A stretch of 9,705 nt of DNA from an uncultured Blautia sp. (lineage in GTDB: Bacteria > Bacillota > Clostridia > Lachnospirales > Lachnospiraceae), in contig URHH01000091.1 in NCBI GenBank assembly GCA_900547615.1, positions 1 to 9,705 on the forward strand, in the 5' to 3' direction. A model generated the notes under the pieces. It searched no databases, had not been told where the DNA came from, and saw nothing but the letters and a program-made list of their open reading frames with translations. A program made the position numbers and the translations under genes. Each line of letters opens with the position of its first letter. Positions within the stretch are counted from its first letter, which is position 1. This document shows positions 1 through 5,864 of the stretch, one piece after another.

Positions 1-72
1 CAGCCACAAAACCTGTGGCGTTTAAATTTCTCCAGAACAAAGGATCTCGCTTGCGGGATTCTTCGCTGTCAC
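1..72 (+). other. Non-coding stretch with two plus-strand stem-loops
   Basis: I see no gene here. A 6-bp stem (GCCACA at 3-8 with TGTGGC at 14-19) is followed by a longer hairpin at 40-63: a 10-bp stem (40-49 with 54-63) closed by the tetraloop CTTG. Two of its pairs are G-T, so it pairs fully only as plus-strand RNA and would have two A-C mismatches on the minus strand. Together with the terminator that follows, this may be the 3' end of a plus-strand transcript whose body lies left of the window. A frame ending in TAA at 23-25 could be the tail of an upstream gene, but too little is visible to say. Confidence 0.35.
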
Positions 73-114
73 AAAAAATCCTGTGCGGACTTTGTTCCAT
101 GCACAGGATTTTTT
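73..114 (+). terminator. Intrinsic terminator of an upstream plus-strand transcript
   Basis: A perfect 14-bp inverted repeat (73-86 with 101-114) has a 14-nt loop and a right arm ending in six T. The left arm starts with six A, so the element could also work for minus-strand transcripts arriving from the right. It most likely ends a gene left of the window and insulates the deacetylase that follows. It also argues that the deacetylase has its own promoter between about 115 and 165. Confidence 0.85.
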
Positions 115-175
115 ATTCTGTATAAAATTTTCTCTTCTTCATATACATATCTTAAAAGAAAATATTGAGGCTTTT

Positions 176-1000
176 ATGAAATATCTTTTTCGCCGTCCTT
201 CCCGCTCCCTAACACTTCTTATCCTTGCAGCAGCTTACATAATCGGAGCCGGCGCAGGAAATCTTTACAGCTTCCTCCGCTCCGAACAAAAGACTGTGCA
301 AACATCGTCTTCCTCCACAAGCTGGGGACTGAGCTTTCAGGAAGAAGGCAAACGCCCCGTCGGAAACGCCTCCGTGGAAGAACTGGCACAGTACGATGCT
401 TATTTTGCAGAAGATACGGAAGAAAAAGTTCTCTACCTTACTTTTGACTGCGGCTATGAAAACGGAAATATGCCCGCGATCCTGGACGCTCTGAAAAAGC
501 ACCGCGTTCCCGCTGCTTTTTTCGTAGTGGGAAATTTTATTAAAGACAATCCGGAACTTATTAAGCGTATGGTGCAGGAAGAGCACATCGTTGGAAATCA
601 CACTCTCACCCACCCGGATATGTCGTCCATCTCCTCTGTGGAAGCTTTTCATAAGGAGCTTGCCGGAGTAGAAAAGCTGTATGAAGATTTAACCAAAACT
701 CCCATGACAAAATTTTACCGTCCGCCCCGCGGAATATACAGTACAAAAAATCTTTCTATGGCAAAGGAGCTTGGATATAAAACCTTCTTCTGGAGCCTTG
801 CCTATGTAGACTGGTATGAAGACAGCCAGCCCACAAAGGAAGAGGCTTTTGATAAGCTCTTAACGCGTATTCACCCCGGAGCAGTTGTCCTTCTTCACAG
901 CACTTCAAAAACAAATGCTGAGATTCTGGACGAACTGCTCACAAAATGGGAAGAAATGGGTTATACTTTCCGCTCTCTGACAGAACTTGTTAAAAATTAA
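176..1000 (+). CDS. pdaA: PdaA-type polysaccharide deacetylase (peptidoglycan N-acetylmuramic acid deacetylase)
   Basis: A 274-residue family 4 carbohydrate esterase (NodB fold). The N-terminus has a basic stretch and a hydrophobic segment (about residues 12-29), consistent with an uncleaved anchor or signal peptide that places the enzyme outside the membrane. The NodB core runs from about 85 to 270: motif 1 TFDCGYENG (catalytic Asp91), motif 2 H142-x3-H146-P (zinc ligands), RPPRG at 182-186, and late His241 in LLH. The wording of TFDxGYENG, FWSLAYVDW and HPGAVVLLH is close to Bacillus subtilis PdaA, which removes acetyl from muramic acid on the way to the muramic delta-lactam of spore cortex. 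Cys92 occupies the place of Asn in B. subtilis PdaA as I recall it. The start at 176 is chosen because GAGG (167-170) lies 5 nt upstream and the signal segment follows. An in-frame GTG at 83 lies inside the terminator. The gene converges on the sulfatase with an 11-bp overlap and is probably unrelated to the sulfatase system. Confidence 0.88.
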   Translation: MKYLFRRPSRSLTLLILAAAYIIGAGAGNLYSFLRSEQKTVQTSSSSTSWGLSFQEEGKRPVGNASVEELAQYDAYFAEDTEEKVLYLTFDCGYENGNMPAILDALKKHRVPAAFFVVGNFIKDNPELIKRMVQEEHIVGNHTLTHPDMSSISSVEAFHKELAGVEKLYEDLTKTPMTKFYRPPRGIYSTKNLSMAKELGYKTFFWSLAYVDWYEDSQPTKEEAFDKLLTRIHPGAVVLLHSTSKTNAEILDELLTKWEEMGYTFRSLTELVKN

Positions 1001-2483
1001 GCTTTAAAGGTTCGTCCTCGTCCAGCCAGGAAACAGTTTCCCAGATCCTCTGCCCGTTATTGGACTGCGGTTCTCCCGGCGTACTTCTTCCGTTTTCTAC
1101 ATAGGATTTCAGAATATTTCGCAGTTCTCCTGCAAGCTCTTTATGCTCCTCAATTACATTTTTCCGCTCCCCAATATCATCGGAGAGGTCATAGAGCTGA
1201 AATCTTGGAAGACTTTCATCTTTCGTTCCGGAGACAGGTTCCGACCAGCCTCCGGAGCCCTGGCACATTTCCAGCTTAAAGTTTCCTCTTCTTATGGATA
1301 AAGAGCCGTCGATACTCTGATGTACAATATCCTTTCGAACCTCATCTCCTTCCGGCTCCTTCCAGAGAGGAAGGTTACTCACACTGTCCTCTCCGCAGTT
1401 GTCCGGAAGAGAAACTCCGAGAATTTCAGCCATTGTCGCCATAAAGTCAGACAGACATACTATCTTTTCACATACTTTCCCGCCCTTTAATTCTTCAGGC
1501 CACTGAACAATAAGAGGGATTCTGTGTCCACCTTCATAAATATCGGATTTTGTTCCCCGGAAAACATAGCTTGGATTATGTCCTTTTTCTTTTAGTTCCT
1601 TATAATCTGCCATTGGAGAACAGCCGTTATCTGATGTGTAAATCACAATGGTATTGTCGTAAAGACCTGTCTCTTTCAGCTTTTCTGTCACTCTTCCCAC
1701 TACATCGTCACAGTGAAGGACAAAATCTCCATATTCGTTCGTGCCTGATTTTCCTTGAAATTCTTTTCCCGGAAGAATCGGCGTATGAGGAGCAGGCATT
1801 GGAAAATAGATAAAGAATGGCGTTTCCCCGTCCTTATTGTTTTCTATTTCCTGCGTTACCTTTTCCGTCAGCTCGTCCAGAACATTCTCATGATGGAAAT
1901 GTGCGCCCGTCGGTCCTTTTCTCCAGAATTTCTTTCCCTTACTCTCTGTCTCATGATCCGGCACTTCCGTAAAATGATCGTTTTCTATGTAAACATAGGG
2001 CGGCATATCGAGAGAGCCGCTGATTCCGTAATAATAATCAAACCCGTTGCTTACAGGTGAGCGTGCAATGCGCCCCTTGTAGTCTACACCGCTGCAGGCA
2101 TCAAAATCCGGCACTTCCTGAAAATCCGGCGTTTTGGAAAAGCTCATTCCAAGATGCCATTTCCCGATCATCACAGTGCGGTATCCATTTTCCTTAAAAA
2201 GATTTGCCACCGTTTTCCTGCCTTCCTCTATCAAAGGCTCTGAGTATCCTCCCACAACTGAAGATTTCAGTCTGGAACGCCAGTTATATCTTCCCGTAAG
2301 AATACTATATCTGGACGGCGTACATACTGCGGAAGAAGAATGTGCATCAGTAAATTTCACCCCGTTTTTGCATAAAGCGTCAAGGTGCGGCGTCTCAAAA
2401 GGACATTTTTCGTTAAATGCACGAATATCTCCATATCCCATATCATCTGCAAGAATGTAGATTACATTTGGCTTTTTCGTCAT
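990..2483 (-). CDS. Cysteine-type family S1 sulfatase, predicted cytosolic
   Basis: A 497-residue type I sulfatase (alkaline phosphatase fold) that hydrolyses sulfate esters, probably on an imported sugar. The signature C54-T-P-S-R58 with downstream LTG (62-64) marks the cysteine type, whose Cys54 is converted to formylglycine; in an anaerobe that needs anSME, and one is encoded at 8447-9565. Other active-site marks: Asp13-Asp14 near the N-terminus and Asp285-Asn286 (calcium ligands), GKWHLG (107-112, Lys108 and His110), His233 in PAPHTP, and Lys312 in RGTKSDIYEGGHR. There is no signal peptide: the protein begins directly with the core strand NVIYILADD, so it should act in the cytosol. The start ATG overlaps the binding-protein stop as ATGA (2480-2483), with AGGGGA at 2491-2496 seven nt upstream, so translation is likely coupled. 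It is the last gene of the transporter operon. The exact substrate (such as a sulfated galactose, GlcNAc or GalNAc) cannot be read from sequence. Confidence 0.93.
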   Translation of the reverse strand: MTKKPNVIYILADDMGYGDIRAFNEKCPFETPHLDALCKNGVKFTDAHSSSAVCTPSRYSILTGRYNWRSRLKSSVVGGYSEPLIEEGRKTVANLFKENGYRTVMIGKWHLGMSFSKTPDFQEVPDFDACSGVDYKGRIARSPVSNGFDYYYGISGSLDMPPYVYIENDHFTEVPDHETESKGKKFWRKGPTGAHFHHENVLDELTEKVTQEIENNKDGETPFFIYFPMPAPHTPILPGKEFQGKSGTNEYGDFVLHCDDVVGRVTEKLKETGLYDNTIVIYTSDNGCSPMADYKELKEKGHNPSYVFRGTKSDIYEGGHRIPLIVQWPEELKGGKVCEKIVCLSDFMATMAEILGVSLPDNCGEDSVSNLPLWKEPEGDEVRKDIVHQSIDGSLSIRRGNFKLEMCQGSGGWSEPVSGTKDESLPRFQLYDLSDDIGERKNVIEEHKELAGELRNILKSYVENGRSTPGEPQSNNGQRIWETVSWLDEDEPLKLNF

Positions 2484-3901
2484 GATTCATTCCCCTGTTC
2501 CATTCCGTAATTATTATCTGCACTCCAGCCGTTTTCCCCCTCTACAGAAGCGATCACTTCTCCGAAGGACTTATTTAAAGTCTCTGCCATTTCTTCTGCT
2601 GTGATGGCATCAGATAAAAATTCCTGTCCTGTGCGGTGGAAATAATTTCTCCACTGCTCATTTACGCCTGTATACCAGGGCATACGAAGAGGCTCTTCTG
2701 TAATAGTGAAACCTGCAAGGCGTTCCGGAAGCTCTACAGTCGTTGCAAGAGGAATCCTGTTAATCTCCTCTGCAAGTCTTGTCTGGATTTCCGGTGAAGA
2801 CATATACTGTACAAAATCAAGAGCTGCCGCGTATTTTTCCTCATCTTCTTCCAGCGCTTTGTTCATTCCGAAAATAATATCCGGCTGTCCCCCGAGGATT
2901 ACAGATTTTCCAAGTGCATTTTCATTTGTCTCTTCTGTAATTACAGGAACCGGCATTACTCCATATTCGAAGCTGTCGCCTACAATAGACTGAATCTTTT
3001 CAAGAGACGTACTCATTGCCTGTACCATTGCGACTTCTCCTCTTGCAAACATTTCAATGGCGTTTTTCTGATCCAGTCCATTGTAATCAGAAGTCCAGTA
3101 CTGAGAAAATTCTTTCATAAGCTCAAAGCTTTCAATGAGTTTTTCATCTTTGAAATCGATTTTTCCTTCATCATATCCCCTGCACATTTCCGCCAGCTCC
3201 ACATAACCGTTGCCGGAAACGTCAAGAACTTCTACCATTTCATGATCGATCTGGCTGCAGATAGAATTATTAAACCACAACCAGGATAAATCTGCAATCG
3301 TTGCATTTGGAAATGCGAACGGAATGTTTCCCGCTTCTTTTAATTTGCTGCAGGTATCCATAAATTCCTCCCATGTTTCCGGAACCTCTGCTCCTGCTGC
3401 CTCCAGCATATCTTTATTATAGAAAACACGCACCACGCTTGTTGCAGTAGGATACCCCGGCACATCGTCTTCTGTAATATACATCTGTTCTGCAATATAC
3501 TCCGGCAGCGTCTCTTTCCAGGGCTGTCCCTTATCATAAACGCTCTCTTCCTCATACAGATCTTTAAAATTTGTAAGGTATCCTGCCTTATAATCCTGAG
3601 TCATATCATAAATAATTCCTGTGTATACGTCCGGTCCCTGTCCTGCTGAAAACTGAGTCATAAGCCATGTTCTGTAATCTGCAGACGGAAGAGACTCAAA
3701 CTGAATTTCTGTTCCTGTTTTCTCCGTATACTCTGTAAGGATTTCGTTCATTACCCTATTTGCCTTTTCGTCCGTATCAAGATCCTGGGCAAACACAAGC
3801 TTTACCTTATCCTCCGCTTTTACCTCCACACCCGGAAGCATTCCTCCCAGAAGCCCCATTACGGCTGCTGCACACATTACTGTAAGATTTCTTTTTTTCA
3901 T
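2480..3901 (-). CDS. Extracellular sugar-binding protein of an ABC importer
   Basis: A 473-residue solute-binding protein of the SBP family 1 type (clusters serving sugars and oligosaccharides). It should capture the substrate outside and deliver it to the two permeases encoded just upstream. Typical marks are the early strand KLVFAQDLD, SAGQGPDVYTG (about 90-100), VRVFYNKDMLEAAGAEVPETWEEF (about 150-175) and ARGEVAMVQ in the second half. The N-terminus is a signal peptide with a probable signal peptidase I site after Ala29 (V-K-A, then ED). No lipobox is visible: the only early Cys, at residue 10, is preceded by T-V-M and sits before the hydrophobic core. That is unusual for a Gram-positive binding protein, which is normally a lipoprotein. 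The start is secure: AAGGAGG at 3911-3917 lies nine nt upstream in an A-rich leader. The gene sits after the permeases rather than before them and overlaps the sulfatase start by 4 nt. Confidence 0.92.
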   Translation of the reverse strand: MKKRNLTVMCAAAVMGLLGGMLPGVEVKAEDKVKLVFAQDLDTDEKANRVMNEILTEYTEKTGTEIQFESLPSADYRTWLMTQFSAGQGPDVYTGIIYDMTQDYKAGYLTNFKDLYEEESVYDKGQPWKETLPEYIAEQMYITEDDVPGYPTATSVVRVFYNKDMLEAAGAEVPETWEEFMDTCSKLKEAGNIPFAFPNATIADLSWLWFNNSICSQIDHEMVEVLDVSGNGYVELAEMCRGYDEGKIDFKDEKLIESFELMKEFSQYWTSDYNGLDQKNAIEMFARGEVAMVQAMSTSLEKIQSIVGDSFEYGVMPVPVITEETNENALGKSVILGGQPDIIFGMNKALEEDEEKYAAALDFVQYMSSPEIQTRLAEEINRIPLATTVELPERLAGFTITEEPLRMPWYTGVNEQWRNYFHRTGQEFLSDAITAEEMAETLNKSFGEVIASVEGENGWSADNNYGMEQGNES

Positions 3902-3934
3902 TTTCTGTTTCCTCCTTTATTTTTTAATTTTTTA

Positions 3935-4750
3935 TTATCCTTTTACTGCTCCCTGCGTAAGTCCAGCCACAAATGAGCGGCTCGCACAACAGAATAAAAT
4001 AATGAGCGGCAGAGACGCCGTTACATATCCGGCAAATACAACTCCGTTTCCTTCCACAGCGCTTCGGATCAGTTTCGTCAAAGCAACTGCTATCTGCTGT
4101 GTATTTTCCCCTGTTGTAGATACGAGAGGCCATAAATAATTATTCCATGCTGCAAGACCTGTCATGATCACAACTGTAGAAAGTGTGGGCTTTGAGAGAG
4201 GCACCACGATTTTTGTAAGAATCTGAAGCTCTCCTGCCCCTTCCATATCTGCCGCCTCAAAGAGACTTTTGGAAAGTCCCTCCATCGAAGTCTTTAAAAG
4301 AAAAGTAGCTGTTGCCGAGCTTGCCGCTGCCGGAGGCAGAATTAATCCCCAGAAGGTGTTGTACATATGCAAATTTGTAATCTGAATAAACTGAGGGATC
4401 AAAAGCACAAAGCCCGGAATCATTAAAAGCGCCATAATTGCCAGATATAAAAATGTAGAGCCCGCAAACTTAAATCTCACAAAAGCGTATGCTGCCAGGG
4501 TTCCTGTTATCAGTACAATTCCAATGACGCACACAGTTACAAAAAATGTATTCAGCATAGGCTTGAATACCTGTGCCCCAGCCTTCACATAATTTGTAAA
4601 ATGCCAGGCTGCGGGAAGCGAAAACGGAGTCTTTACAATCTCCTCACTCCATTTAAAGGAATTGGAAAGGAGCAGAAAAAACGGGATCAATACAAGAAGT
4701 ACGATCAATCCAAGAAATACTCTTCCCAGAACAGATGCTGCTTTTTTCAT
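3935..4750 (-). CDS. Sugar ABC transporter inner-membrane permease, MalG/CUT1 type
   Basis: A 271-residue permease with about six membrane segments, beginning with a hydrophobic helix at about 8-30. The cytoplasmic EAA loop that docks the ATPase is clear: SLFEAADMEGAGEL at about 162-175, followed by IVVPLSKP (181-188). The C-terminus QGAVKG is the usual ending of the MalG-like half of CUT1 importers, so the protein is complete. The start at 4750 has a GGGGGAG ribosome site (4755-4761) close upstream. The first 98 nt are shared, in another frame, with the end of the preceding permease gene. With the first permease and the binding protein it forms one importer; no ATPase gene is present, so a shared MsmX/MsmK-type ATPase encoded elsewhere is likely. 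Confidence 0.92.
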   Translation of the reverse strand: MKKAASVLGRVFLGLIVLLVLIPFFLLLSNSFKWSEEIVKTPFSLPAAWHFTNYVKAGAQVFKPMLNTFFVTVCVIGIVLITGTLAAYAFVRFKFAGSTFLYLAIMALLMIPGFVLLIPQFIQITNLHMYNTFWGLILPPAAASSATATFLLKTSMEGLSKSLFEAADMEGAGELQILTKIVVPLSKPTLSTVVIMTGLAAWNNYLWPLVSTTGENTQQIAVALTKLIRSAVEGNGVVFAGYVTASLPLIILFCCASRSFVAGLTQGAVKG

Positions 4751-5669
4751 TTTTCTCCCCCTTTCTAATCCATTGTTTCGTATTTTTCAGAAACTTGTTA
4801 TTTACCAGTGTCAAAAGCATGATCAGCACGAACAATATGGTTCCAAGTGCGGAACAGTACCCCATTCTCCTGTAGGAAAATCCCTGCTCATACATATACA
4901 CAGCAGGAACCATAGTAGAAGTTCCGGGTCCGCCTTTTGTAAGAATATAAACCGTATCAAAAACCTGCAGAGAATTAATGATGGCAAGCGTTACCATAAG
5001 CTTGATCTGGCTTGCGATCATGGGAAGGTCGATCATGCGTATTCTCTGAAACAGGGTCACGCCGTCCAGATCTGCCGCCTCAAACAAGTCTGTGGGAATC
5101 GACTGCAAAGCGCCAAAATATAAAAGAAACGGCATACCGCCAAGAGATACCATGCCAAGCCAGGGAAATCCCACTGCAAGAACAGATCCTAGGGCTGTCT
5201 GCGAATTTCCAAGCCAGGGCTTTGCCAATCCCGAAAGCCCTATATCTCTTAAAAAGGTATTGATCACACCAGTATCGCCATTTAACAGCCACTGCCACAG
5301 AAGAATGACTACCACTGTGGGAACTACCATAGTAAAGGTAATTGCAGTTCTCGTAAAATACTGCATCTTCTTTGAGCGCACCGCATAGAGAAGCTCTGCT
5401 GTCAAAAGCGGAATCGTAAGCACGATCAGTACCTGCACCACCATAACAAAAAATGCCCTGACAATGCTTTCCAGAAACATTTTGTCGTGGAATGCCTCCA
5501 CAAAATTTTCAAGTCCTATAAACTCATTCAGATTTGCTCCGTTCCAGTTAAAAAATGACTTTGTAATTGCCATTCCAAACGGTATGTACTTAAATATGAT
5601 GAGAAGAGCAAAAATAGGAATGAGAAAAAGATAGGGCTTAAATGTCCGAAATCTGATTTTCTTTTTCAT
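4653..5669 (-). CDS. Sugar ABC transporter inner-membrane permease, MalF/CUT1 type, with abnormal C-terminal tail
   Basis: A 338-residue permease, first gene of the transporter-sulfatase operon. The N-terminus KPYLFLIPIFALLIIFKYIPF is the usual first helix of MalF-like CUT1 permeases. The EAA loop is LFEAADLDGVTLFQRI (195-210) followed by DLPMI (214-218), and VFDTVYILTKGGPG (237-249) is a hallmark. The start has AGGAG at 5679-5683 eight nt upstream. Normal family sequence ends at about residue 306, after the last helix and NNKFLKNTKQW. The final 32 residues come from reading the start of the second permease in a different frame, giving a 98-nt overlap. One extra base in the tract GGGGGAGAAAAATG (minus strand, 4748-4761) would give a stop as an ATGA overlap with the next start. 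Either a one-base deletion has extended this protein, or the assembly has lost a base. Function is probably kept, as the whole membrane core is intact. Confidence 0.9.
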   Translation of the reverse strand: MKKKIRFRTFKPYLFLIPIFALLIIFKYIPFGMAITKSFFNWNGANLNEFIGLENFVEAFHDKMFLESIVRAFFVMVVQVLIVLTIPLLTAELLYAVRSKKMQYFTRTAITFTMVVPTVVVILLWQWLLNGDTGVINTFLRDIGLSGLAKPWLGNSQTALGSVLAVGFPWLGMVSLGGMPFLLYFGALQSIPTDLFEAADLDGVTLFQRIRMIDLPMIASQIKLMVTLAIINSLQVFDTVYILTKGGPGTSTMVPAVYMYEQGFSYRRMGYCSALGTILFVLIMLLTLVNNKFLKNTKQWIRKGEKNEKSSICSGKSISWIDRTSCIDPVFSAPFQFL

Positions 5670-5701
5670 TTGATTTCACTCCTGTCGTTGTTGTTAAGCC
5701 C

Positions 5702-5707
5702 ATTATA
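5702..5707 (-). promoter_or_regulatory. -10 box of the transporter-sulfatase operon promoter
   Basis: On the minus strand this is a perfect TATAAT, 32 nt before the permease start codon at 5669, with transcription expected to begin near 5695. At the usual 17-nt spacing the -35 position reads CAGATT, a poor match to TTGACA, and there is no extended -10 TG. A strong -10 with a weak -35 is the pattern expected of an activator-dependent promoter. The kinase terminator upstream (5797-5849) supports an independent start here. Confidence 0.7.
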
Positions 5708-5710
5708 CCT

Positions 5711-5744
5711 GTCATTTTTTCTAAAATCTGTAGACATTTTTTCT
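5711..5744 (-). promoter_or_regulatory. Tandem 12-bp direct repeat, probable AraC-type regulator operator
   Basis: On the minus strand AGAAAAAATGTC (5733-5744) is repeated as AGAAAAAATGAC (5711-5722), 11 of 12 bases identical, with a 22-bp period (about two helical turns). The proximal copy ends 3 bp from the -10 box and covers the spacer; the 10 bp between the copies contains the weak -35. Two direct half-sites about 21-22 bp apart next to the -35 is the known arrangement for AraC-family activators, whose tandem helix-turn-helix motifs read successive major grooves. The neighbouring AraC-type response regulator is the obvious candidate ligand; that link is inferred. Confidence 0.6.
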
Positions 5745-5796
5745 CATTTAGGTGTACGATTTTTCGTTTTTTATTTATTTACAACAAATATACAAA

Positions 5797-5849
5797 AAAA
5801 GAAGATGTTTTTTCATTGGTTTTTTCTTCCAATTTTCACATCTTCTTTT
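5797..5849 (-). terminator. Intrinsic terminator after the sensor kinase gene
   Basis: A perfect 12-bp stem (5797-5808 with 5838-5849) encloses a 29-nt loop that holds a second 5-bp stem (ATTGG 5815-5819 with CCAAT 5829-5833). In minus-strand RNA the outer stem ends in a run of seven U. It begins 15 nt after the kinase stop codon. It separates the anSME-regulator-kinase operon from the transporter-sulfatase operon, so the two can be expressed at different levels. Confidence 0.8.
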
Positions 5850-5864
5850 CTGTTTTGTTATTTT

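Larger units (their letters stand above)
5670..5864. other. Regulatory intergenic region between the two minus-strand operons
   Basis: About 195 bp, strongly A+T-rich, without a credible gene. From right to left it holds the kinase terminator, four A5-A6 tracts (minus strand) centred near 5769.5, 5762, 5739.5 and 5717.5, the tandem operator-like repeat, the TATAAT box and the permease ribosome site. Short open frames on the plus strand here are low-complexity Phe/Ser/Leu runs and are not genes. No catabolite-repression cre-like site was seen. Confidence 0.7.

Noticed and set aside
120..148. Possible sporulation sigma-G promoter before the deacetylase (GTATA at 120-124, TATACAT at 142-148)
   Set aside because: PdaA genes can be under sigma-G, but the -10 matches the consensus at only about four of seven positions, and the region is too A+T-rich to trust this.
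83..175. GTG start giving the deacetylase 31 more N-terminal residues
   Set aside because: It lies inside the terminator hairpin, has no ribosome site, and would place non-signal sequence before a clear signal segment. The ATG at 176 has GAGG at good spacing.
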